Under the pieces are notes generated by a model, which worked only from the letters and a program-made list of their open reading frames with translations, was not told where the DNA came from and did not search any database. Of a stretch of 64,000 bases of DNA, positions 57,277-64,000 are shown piece by piece (position 1 is the first letter of the stretch; every line of letters begins with the position of its first letter). The stretch is from Symbiodinium sp. CCMP2592 (taxonomy: Eukaryota; Sar; Dinophyceae; Suessiales; Symbiodiniaceae): NCBI GenBank assembly GCA_905221615.1, contig CAJNDT010006025.1, forward strand, positions 626,078-690,077. Direction: 5' to 3'. The position numbers were made by a program, and so were the translations under genes.

Positions 57277-58930
57277 TTAGCAGCCGTTCTTCTTCTTCCA
57301 CAGCAGAATGGCCTCTCTGTGGGCCTCTCGCTGGCACTCTACCACTTGCTGCTCCGAGAAGCCTTGGTGCTTTGCCCACGTTCCGGCTCGCTTGTACATG
57401 CGAGAAGCATAGTTCTTCTGGATGCAGCCGTCCTCCCAGACAATTTGGAACTTCCGCTTTCCATGCGAGCCTTGGGCTTGCTGCTCCTTTGCTTTGCCTT
57501 GGCCTTTCTTCGAAGCACTCTTGTCGTTGGACTTTCCTTTGCCTTTGCCGCTGCCCTTCTTCTTTGGATCTTGGCCTTGGCCATTCGTTTTTGTCTTGTT
57601 CTTTGCCAAGTTTCCTTGGCCACTCGCTGCAGCTGCAGCGGCCGGCTTCTTCAGAATCCCAGCTTTGCGATCTTTGAGCTTCTTGAACAAAGCTTCGTCC
57701 TCGAGATCGTTCTCGGCAGGGAGCGACTCCGTTGCTTCGGGTTCTTCGGCTGGAGGCAGGGCTAGCTGCAAGGCCGACTGTCGCCCTGGCGAGGTCTGCT
57801 GTGTCGCAGCCGAAACCGGCTGGGCTGGGTTGCCCAGAGCAAAGCCGACCCCGGCACTGCTGCTGCTCATCTCGCCTCCTGTGATGGAGTTCCGTCCAGG
57901 GGTCCTGCAGCAGGTATACAAATGGAAAGGCATGCATGGGCTGTGTATATACAGATGCAAAACAAAGGAAAAGATAAAAGAAGCATGCAGTCCTCCTTTG
58001 CAAGATACTTGCGCCTGCAGCAAGCTGCAGCTCCCTTCGCCCACCATCCTGGATGGCATTCTGACCGCAGCCCTGGTCCAGCATTCTTTCCAGTCGCCCG
58101 AAGCACTGCTCCATGCGGCTCTGGAACTCGTTCGCATGCTGCTCAGACACGGCGGCCTGGCCATCTGGCCTCGGCAGCCTCTGCTTCTTGTTCTTCTGCA
58201 AGAGCTTGGAAGTAGATCGCATCGGAATGTGAGCTAGCCAGATCCCAGCCCTCACGTCTTTGCCCATGGGCGGGTCCTCAGCCTTGTAGGCTCGGTCGAA
58301 CAGAGCCTTCGGCAAGCTGCTGGGGTCATCGGGATACGTGAGCAGGCCGACCTCAGTCGGCTCTGCATCCGTTTTCACGGATTCCCAAGATCTCTTGAAG
58401 ACCTGGACCTCTTCGTAGATCTCTTCATATGTCGGCATCTGACTGAGCTCGCCGGCTGCCAGTGCCAAGAGGAAGGCCAGGCCTTTCTTGACCGTCTGTT
58501 CTGTGAGGTTCCTCAGGCCCAGCTGCAGATACCTTTTCAGAAGGATTTCCAGCCTTGCCGGTGCTGGCGACTTTTCCAGCATAGACCACTCAGTGACCGT
58601 GATGAAGTTTTCCGGCTTCAGCAAGGTCTGCGGCTTGCTTTCCTCCTTTCGCTTGTGAGGCGTATATGTAGTATCTGGCGGCGGTGTTGCAGCCGTGGCC
58701 GTTGCCAGAACTTTGGCTTCAACTTTTCCAAGCAACCGTTCTGACAGGGTGCTCTCGAAGCTCAGATCCTGGATCGTCTGCTTCATCTGCATGGCTTGCC
58801 CTAACGACAGAGAGCCAAGGCTCTCCAGCCGGGTGCACCAGCTGTTCATCAAAGCATCGACCGAAGCCTTGCTCCCACTTTGTGCCCACTCGGCCATAGG
58901 GCTTAACTCGGCCTGCAACTCTCGGGCCAT
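57277..58930 (-). CDS. lysine-rich protein of unknown function, probable intron
   Basis: The ATG at 58,930 opens a frame that appears coding to about 58,030 (residues 1-300: helical, no known domain, with a PHKRKEESKP basic patch near 91-100). After a pyrimidine-rich, CATGCATG-containing stretch at about 57,905-58,020, coding character moves to another phase. That second frame begins near GEMSSSSAG and runs to a TAA at 57,277 with PAAAAAASGQGN, a long Lys/Gly/Gln-rich segment and a conserved-looking end, KFQIVWEDGCIQKNYASRMY. I infer an intron of roughly 0.1 kb; CTGCTGCAG-like sequence occurs at both edges and the exact splice sites are unresolved. A frameshift is the alternative. No family is recognised. 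It sits directly downstream of the transposase-like gene on the same strand and may belong to the same element. Confidence 0.5.
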
Positions 58931-58989
58931 CTCGCCGTGGCGAAATATATATAGCCGTGGCCAGAAAGGAAGAATCCAGAAGCCCCCTC

Positions 58990-59036
58990 TATAGGAGCCA
59001 AGATGCTACAACCCCACTACAGGAGCCAAAATGGCA
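58990..59036 (-). other. two spliced-leader-like motifs upstream of the 58,930 start
   Basis: On the minus strand GCCATTTTGGCTC (about 59,022-59,034) exactly matches 13 bases of the dinoflagellate leader, and GTAGCATCTTGGCTC (about 58,992-59,006) matches it with one gap and one change. Both are followed by CTRTAGNGGG and not by the leader's AAG. Similar sequence occurs at about 63,962-63,982, so a transposon-specific repeat is an alternative explanation. Confidence 0.4.
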
Positions 59037-59138
59037 GCTGCATGCACATACATGGAAAAAGAGCATGGTACAGGTCGCCTGCATGTGTGTGTACGTGCAG
59101 ATTCCCAAAATCCAGGATGCATGCAGGATCAATCTTTT

Positions 59139-61205
59139 TCATCGGAGGGAAGCAGGCAGGATGATTTGTCGTCGGCCTCCGGCCATGTCTCTCCATGTGC
59201 ATGCACACAGAAAGTCTCTGCATGGCAGCAGATGCAGGCTGTCTATGCAGGAGTCATCGCAAAGCAGAGAAGAAATGGAATGCACAACACTGTAGGCTTG
59301 CCCTGCCAGTTCCACGAATGCCCAGACAAGGGCACACTCCAAGCAACCGTTCCCTTCAAGCAGCACCGCATCGCCACGACATATCCGTTCCCCGGAGGGC
59401 AGCCTGACTTTTTCTGCCACATGAATCACTTGTGCCGAGGTCAGCTCCGGAATGATTTTGCGAAGTGCTGCCGCCTTCCTCCGAGAAGCTGGCTTCGGGT
59501 CCTGCAACTGCAGCATCGCTGCGAAACAATCAGCTCTTGCCAAGCAATATAGTTCTTGTCCAAGAACTTCTCGGAGAAGACCCTGCTCGTAAGCAGAAGT
59601 CTTCTTGATGTCCTCGGCGAATCTCTTGATAGTGCGATGCTTTCTTTCGTGAGTGTAGCACTGAACCATGAAGCCCCACTTTTCCAGGTGCGAACCGAAG
59701 TGGAGAAGCCAATGGAACTTGGAATGCATGCGGTCCTGCCACTCAGCAGCATGCACTGCTTGCAAGAAATCGGAAACGTGCTTTCTCATCTGGCCGGGCG
59801 AAACCGCTCCCTCACTGCGAGCTCTCTGGCAGCATGCCACGAGTTTGTCCAGCTGCAAGAAACATTGGATCGCTTGCACTGCCTCAACATTTGCATTTGC
59901 CCTGGCGAGCTGCCTGAAGAAACAAGCCAATATTGGAGACAGTGTCAAGCCTTCGGAGGCCGTGCATTTAAAGGTCTCGGCTTCCTTGCATGCTTTTGCT
60001 CGGGACTGACCCAGCATCCCTTCGGCCTTGGCCGAGATGTTCCGGGGCAGGGTCCACTTGGCCACGTACTCGTCGGCGATTTCCCAGAGATTGGGAAACT
60101 GCTTCTGCAAAGCTTCCAAAACAAGCCAGGTCACTGTCTGGAAGACACCGGAGACCAGCAGGGTGTGCATGCTGTCGTGGCAATACTGTGAGACCGGCCG
60201 GACCAGCCATCGTTGATCCTCTTGTTGCAGCAGGGAACAACTATTATAAGTCCAGCCGGTGGCTTGCTGCCACGTGCTGAAATCTGCAGCATTCAGAAGC
60301 ATCTTCTTTTCTGCCAGTTTAGCCATGGCCTCGTGGATGGATTGGTCGGTCGCAAGCGAAAGCTTACTTTCTCGGATCTCAGAGGAACCGACCACGGGGA
60401 GCCCGCTGCTGTGCAGGATATCACATCGTTGTGCTATTACATTCCTGCACAGCATGCACATGCGGGTGCCAGCATCCCCCTTGCAGCTCCATAGAGCTTT
60501 ATGGGCACCACCGTCTTGAACGATCATTGACAAAACCACCCGGAAGAGGACGGGCGGACCTCCTGGTCGCTGCAACGATATGCACCCGTGCTCCAAATGG
60601 TTGGCCGGCCGCATGAATATGTCTCGCAGGATTTTCGAGATCCATTGAGAGACACCTGCTTCGGCCTTGGCCATCAGGCTGGATCGGAGCAGTCCTATGC
60701 ATAGCCACGACTCCTCGTGCTGCAATGCATAGCTTCCAAGTTCTACGAACGAGGCATAGCAAGCCCAGATTTTTCTCTTCGTCTGGACTGCCAAAGGATT
60801 ACCCGGCACGATCTCGTCCGTATAGAGGATCAGCCGCCATGCCGAGCTGGGGCTCGGAGGATTCTTGTCGATGCACGCCCAAAAATATTGGGCGAAGTTG
60901 CTGTCGGCATCCGAGATAGCAGCTTGCAGCAGAGCCCAAAAATCGACACTGGGTATCTGCAGCTCTGCACCATCTGTCTGCAAAAGTGACAGACGATTGA
61001 GGATCCTATTCTCTTTCAGGGGTTGCCAGGCAGCCTCGGCTATATGTTTTCTTTGTGTGAGTTCCGGGACACCCTCGTCCCGCAGAACTTTGCAAACTTC
61101 GGACAAAGCCGAGGCTGTGAGATGGGGCAATTTCCTTCTCAGAGCATTCACCTTCTGAAGCTTCGCTGGTCTTTCAGCAAAAGCATCGGTGCTGCTGGAG
61201 GCCAT
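59139..61205 (-). CDS. DDE transposase-like protein (EnSpm/CACTA-related)
   Basis: A 688-residue, uninterrupted frame from an ATG at 61,205 to a TGA. Its landmarks match the layout of EnSpm/CACTA-type transposases as I know them: LILYTDEIVPGNPL (D130, NPL 136-138), VQDGGAHKALW (D231) followed by a CMLC pair (C250, C253), CHDSMHTLL (D344) in place of the usual DxMH box, and HWLLHFG...THERKHRTIKRF (E520). These are candidate catalytic acids for DNA cleavage at transposon ends. The family assignment rests on motif pattern only; a KDZ-like transposase is a possible alternative. The upstream region carries two dyad arrays (61,251-61,390 and 61,615-61,868) that could bind it or its partner. No frameshift is seen, so the protein may be functional. 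Confidence 0.65.
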   Translation of the reverse strand: MASSSTDAFAERPAKLQKVNALRRKLPHLTASALSEVCKVLRDEGVPELTQRKHIAEAAWQPLKENRILNRLSLLQTDGAELQIPSVDFWALLQAAISDADSNFAQYFWACIDKNPPSPSSAWRLILYTDEIVPGNPLAVQTKRKIWACYASFVELGSYALQHEESWLCIGLLRSSLMAKAEAGVSQWISKILRDIFMRPANHLEHGCISLQRPGGPPVLFRVVLSMIVQDGGAHKALWSCKGDAGTRMCMLCRNVIAQRCDILHSSGLPVVGSSEIRESKLSLATDQSIHEAMAKLAEKKMLLNAADFSTWQQATGWTYNSCSLLQQEDQRWLVRPVSQYCHDSMHTLLVSGVFQTVTWLVLEALQKQFPNLWEIADEYVAKWTLPRNISAKAEGMLGQSRAKACKEAETFKCTASEGLTLSPILACFFRQLARANANVEAVQAIQCFLQLDKLVACCQRARSEGAVSPGQMRKHVSDFLQAVHAAEWQDRMHSKFHWLLHFGSHLEKWGFMVQCYTHERKHRTIKRFAEDIKKTSAYEQGLLREVLGQELYCLARADCFAAMLQLQDPKPASRRKAAALRKIIPELTSAQVIHVAEKVRLPSGERICRGDAVLLEGNGCLECALVWAFVELAGQAYSVVHSISSLLCDDSCIDSLHLLPCRDFLCACTWRDMAGGRRQIILPASLR

Positions 61206-61250
61206 GGCCCTATATCACCACGGCACCGCACCAACAGCAAATGCCGGAAC

Positions 61251-61390
61251 ATCTCCGTGGAGAGTTCCTTCTTCTCCCTGTGCCTGCAGCAGCAAGCAGC
61301 CACATACACGCCTCCGTGGAGGCTTCCACACGCCTCCGTGGAGGCTCCCACACGCCTCCGTGGAGGCTTCCACACGCCTCCGTGGAGGCT
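61251..61390. repeat. array of GCCTCCGTGGAGGC dyads at 22-bp steps
   Basis: Four copies of CCTCCGTGGAGG start at 61,311, 61,333, 61,355 and 61,377, exactly 22 bp apart, with CACAC linkers. A worn fifth copy, TCCGTGGAG, lies near 61,255. The array is about 50-190 bp upstream of the transposase-like start codon. Two-turn spacing would put the dyads on one face of the helix, which suits a promoter or transposase-binding role (inference). Confidence 0.85.
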
Positions 61391-61614
61391 TCTCGCATCC
61401 TTGGATGCTGGGTCTCCATGGCAACAACAATCCAAGCTACAGGACGGGTGACACAACAAATGGCCCCAGGAAGGGGTGCCTGTCTGCGAACACAACTGCA
61501 CCAAACCTTGTCTGTGCTCGACTCTGGGCATCTGTATGCATGCTGCACGGCTGCTTGGGCCCTGCTTTCCGCTGCTCAGACAACACATTTCGGCAGGCCC
61601 ACAAAACCCTCAAA

Positions 61615-61868
61615 ATATGATATAGAAAAAACTATATCATATGAAAACAAAGTCAATCATATGATATAGTAGAAACTATATCATATGAGGCCAAAATATT
61701 ACATATGATATAGAAAAAACTATATCATATGATATCTGGCCCCACAGACTTATATGATATAGTAGAAACTATATCATATGGCAAGCGATGCCATCATATG
61801 ATATAGAATATGCTATATCATATGGTTTCACTTTCAATACATATGATATAGAAAAAACTATATCATAT
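61615..61868. repeat. array of six 30-bp palindromes with unique spacers
   Basis: Each unit is CATATGATATAG, a loop of six bases, then CTATATCATATG. Units start at 61,615 (first base lost), 61,658, 61,702, 61,752 (first base lost), 61,795 and 61,840, giving steps of 44, 44, 49, 44 and 45 bp. The loops alternate between AAAAAA-type, TAGAAA-type and AATATG-type. Spacers are 14, 14, 20, 14 and 15 bp and unrelated. It lies between the stop of the 62,038-63,396 gene and the start of the transposase-like gene. Subterminal repeats of CACTA transposons, bound by an accessory protein, are the closest known parallel. Confidence 0.9.
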
Positions 61869-62037
61869 TTTCTACGTTAGAATAAGGTTCCAATCTTAAG
61901 GATAACCGAAATTTATTCTTAAAAAAAAACCCCTAAACCCTAAACCCTAGAAGAGAAAAAAGCGCGGAAACACTCTTTTTTTCACCAGACGGCAGCCGGC
62001 ACTCTGGTTTTTCGGAAGACGGCAGGCGGCTGCCGAG

Positions 62038-63396
62038 CTAGTACCGCTGCCGAAGCTCCTGGCAGGCGATTTGGAAAAGGCTCGTGATCACTTTCCCGTA
62101 GGAGCTCCCAGACCCTCCTTCCGGATCGTCCGGGTCCTTCTTGTCCGGCATTGGGACGTGATCATCGTCCCGTACCGGCGACTCCTGTCGCTTACGTTTG
62201 GCCTTAGCCTTGCTGCCCTTAGCCTTGCTGCCCTTCTTCTTGTCCTGGCCGGTCTTGCCAGCCGTAGCTGCAGGCAAAAGCTTCACCGGCTTTCGATCCT
62301 CTTTGGCATCCTCGGGCTCAATCAGGGAGATTGTCTCTCCTGCCCCCGGCTTTTTTCTCTTCTTCGTGCCCTTAGCCTGCTCAGGACGGCCCTTCTCAGC
62401 TTCCGTATGGGCCTTGGCCCCCGAGGGGCCGGAGCCGCCTCTCACATCACCATAGCCATATCCCTGGCCCTTGTCGCCATATCCCTGGCCCTTGTCGCCA
62501 TATCCATGGCCCTTGTTGCCGGAATCCCGCCGCACCTCCCACCTTGGGACTTCGGATTCCTCTTCGCTCTCCTCTTCCCGGGAGGGCTGCCAGTGCTCCT
62601 GGAACCGGCGCTTTGCCCGGCCTGCAGCAGCCTCCTTGCTGAGCCCTTGGGCTATGTATTTCCAAGTTCGGTGATACACCGACAATCGGTGCTGGCGACG
62701 GGCGGCCGCATGCTCCTGTATCCACCTCCAGCAAATGGGGCACTTTTTGGACGGGCCCTTGGGCCCGTCCGAAGGCTTGTTGTCCTTCTTCTCATCTGCT
62801 GCCTTCTCATTTGCCCCCTTCAATTTTTCATCCACCTCCTTGTCCTTTTTCTCTGATCTCTCTCGTTCGCTTTTCTTTTCCTTCTTCTTCTCTTTTTTAT
62901 CCTTCTTTCCCTTTTTTTTATCCTTCTTTTCCTTTCTGGCCTGCTCTTCTTCTGCCCAGGACTGGAGAGCTGCCTGGGATGCCGCGACCCTGGCTGTTGC
63001 AAGCTTTCTCTCCAGCCTCTGCCTGCCGGCGGCACTTATCGGCCATTCAACAGTCTTCTCATCCAGAGAAGGGACTCTGGGCTTCGAGGCCGCAGCCTCC
63101 GAGGCCGCCTCCTTTGGCTTCGAGGCCGTAGCCTCCTCCGGCTCCTCCTCCGGATCCTTTTCTTCGTCCTCGGACTCAGTTGCCTCCTCGGAGGCCACAG
63201 TTTCCTCCTCAAAGTTCTCCTCCTCCTCTTTCTTGTTCTCGTTCTCCTCTGGCTTTTTGTTGCCATCCTCCTCCTTTTTCTTTTGGTCCTCGGACTCTTC
63301 GTGAGATCTCGACCGTGGTCGAGGATCTCGTCGTTCTTCTCTATCCTCTGAGCTCGAGCTCCTCCTCCTTCTATCCTGGTCGCGGTGCTTGGGCAT
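62038..63396 (-). CDS. charged low-complexity protein with a CCHH finger
   Basis: A 452-residue protein from the ATG at 63,396, chosen because the 99 codons upstream in frame run through repeat DNA with no coding character. Residues 1-35 are Arg/Ser-rich, 36-105 Glu/Lys-rich, and 150-205 strongly Lys/Glu-rich, probably a long charged helix. Residues 217-245 hold C219-P-I-C222, H229, H236 and H242, a likely zinc site followed by a Trp/Arg-rich helix. Three GYGDKGQ-like repeats occupy 298-317. The C-terminus has two basic clusters (344-350, 386-403), likely nuclear localisation signals, and ends in ITSLFQIACQELRQRY. The family is not recognised; a nuclear nucleic-acid-binding role is inferred. 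It could be the accessory DNA-binding gene of a transposon shared with the neighbouring transposase-like gene. Confidence 0.6.
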   Translation of the reverse strand: MPKHRDQDRRRRSSSSEDREERRDPRPRSRSHEESEDQKKKEEDGNKKPEENENKKEEEENFEEETVASEEATESEDEEKDPEEEPEEATASKPKEAASEAAASKPRVPSLDEKTVEWPISAAGRQRLERKLATARVAASQAALQSWAEEEQARKEKKDKKKGKKDKKEKKKEKKSERERSEKKDKEVDEKLKGANEKAADEKKDNKPSDGPKGPSKKCPICWRWIQEHAAARRQHRLSVYHRTWKYIAQGLSKEAAAGRAKRRFQEHWQPSREEESEEESEVPRWEVRRDSGNKGHGYGDKGQGYGDKGQGYGYGDVRGGSGPSGAKAHTEAEKGRPEQAKGTKKRKKPGAGETISLIEPEDAKEDRKPVKLLPAATAGKTGQDKKKGSKAKGSKAKAKRKRQESPVRDDDHVPMPDKKDPDDPEGGSGSSYGKVITSLFQIACQELRQRY

Positions 63397-63556
63397 GGCC
63401 GACGACTTCGCCTGGCCAGGACAAAAAAAGGGTTTATAGAGGATCGGGGAGGGTATAGGGTTTAGGGAAGATCCCTTAAGCCAGACTCTTTTTAGCACAT
63501 GTATATATATATATATACATATAGTATTTGGTGCATGCCGTGGCATGCACCCACGA

Positions 63557-63839
63557 GGAAACCGTGGTCTCCTCTCCCAAAGCAAAGCAAACCGTGGTCT
63601 GCTTGCTTTGCATGCTTGCCAGCAGATGCAAACAAACCTTGGTCTGCCTGCATTCTGCCGGCCAGCACGGTTGCCGAAAAGCAACCCATGCATGCATCAC
63701 TGACTAAGCAAACCGTAGTCTGCTAGCCAGCTCTGCAGGAGACCGTGGTCTCCTCTCACAGACAGATGGCAAACCGTGGTCCACCACAATTATAAGGAGA
63801 CCGTAGTCTCCCGGCTTTGTCCAGGAAACCGCAGTCTCC
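63557..63839. repeat. array of eight 16-bp dyads upstream of the 62,038-63,396 gene
   Basis: Units lie at 63,557, 63,587, 63,632, 63,708, 63,738, 63,769, 63,796 and 63,824. The form is GGARAC-CGNR-GTCTCC or GCAAAC-CGTR-GTCTGC. The second base and second-last base change together (G with C, or C with G), which keeps the dyad. Spacing is mostly 27-31 bp. It lies 160-440 bp upstream of the start codon at 63,396. Confidence 0.85.
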
Positions 63840-64000
63840 CGGGCTGCCTATAGTCTATATAGTTACATATCTATATCTGTATATATGTTTCGTTTGAAAG
63901 AAACTTAAAAGGATCCCTTGCCTGGCCTCGTAAAAAAGGCCAGCCCCCATCCAAGGGCTCCCTACAGGAGCCCAAACAGCTGCAAACACCGGCACAAACT
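63840..64000. other. window edge, no gene seen
   Basis: A TATA-rich stretch is followed by CTACAGGAGCCCAAACAGCTGCA (given here by position, 63,962-63,984), which resembles 59,018-59,043. The feature to which this end belongs is cut off. Confidence 0.4.

Noticed and set aside
61615-61868. CRISPR array interpretation of the regular palindromes
   Set aside because: The organism is eukaryotic, the spacers are only 14-20 bp, no cas-like gene is present and the repeats are near-perfect palindromes at a transposase-like locus.

Overview
The window looks like nuclear DNA of a dinoflagellate. Four signals support this: a relict copy of the dinoflagellate spliced leader upstream of a small gene (56,966-56,985), a retroelement polyprotein that carries a cytosine-methyltransferase-like domain (a fusion reported in dinoflagellates), TTTAGGG-type telomere-like repeats scattered along the DNA, and very low gene density. 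The species cannot be named from the sequence alone.

Layout. Positions 1 to about 37,500 hold no gene that I can support. This part consists of interspersed, degenerate CCCTAAA/TTTAGGG islands on both strands, microsatellites (including an AGT array of about 0.7 kb at 18,424-19,142) and at least five families of short inverted-repeat elements resembling MITEs. From about 37,500 the telomere-like islands stop and a block of nested mobile elements begins.

Positions 38,945-54,284 contain a minus-strand tyrosine-recombinase retrotransposon (DIRS/Ngaro-like). Its reading frames, in transcription order, are two short coiled-coil frames, a tyrosine recombinase, a zinc-knuckle Gag-like protein and a large Pol. 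Pol reads as a 2-oxoglutarate/Fe(II) dioxygenase-like domain, a C5-cytosine-methyltransferase-like domain, a reverse transcriptase and an RNase H. Only one in-frame TGA separates the Gag-like frame from Pol. Two sequence blocks, A and B, occur twice each in the order A1-genes-B1-(5.6 kb)-A2-B2. This fits split direct repeats, or alternatively a full element beside an internally deleted copy. The 5.6 kb between B1 and A2 carries an intact LINE (AP endonuclease, reverse transcriptase, RNase H), also on the minus strand.

Positions 54,755-55,735 are a tandem repeat of about 0.4 kb units. Positions 56,500-64,000 hold four further minus-strand genes: a small Cys/His-rich acidic protein, a lysine-rich protein with a probable intron, a DDE transposase-like protein related to EnSpm/CACTA-type transposases, and a basic/acidic low-complexity protein with a CCHH finger. 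Between and upstream of these genes lie three unusual dyad arrays: 12-bp dyads at exact 22-bp steps, 30-bp palindromes at about 44-bp steps with unique spacers, and 16-bp dyads with compensating changes. They may be binding sites of a DNA transposon system that includes these genes, but the window ends before a right terminus can be seen.
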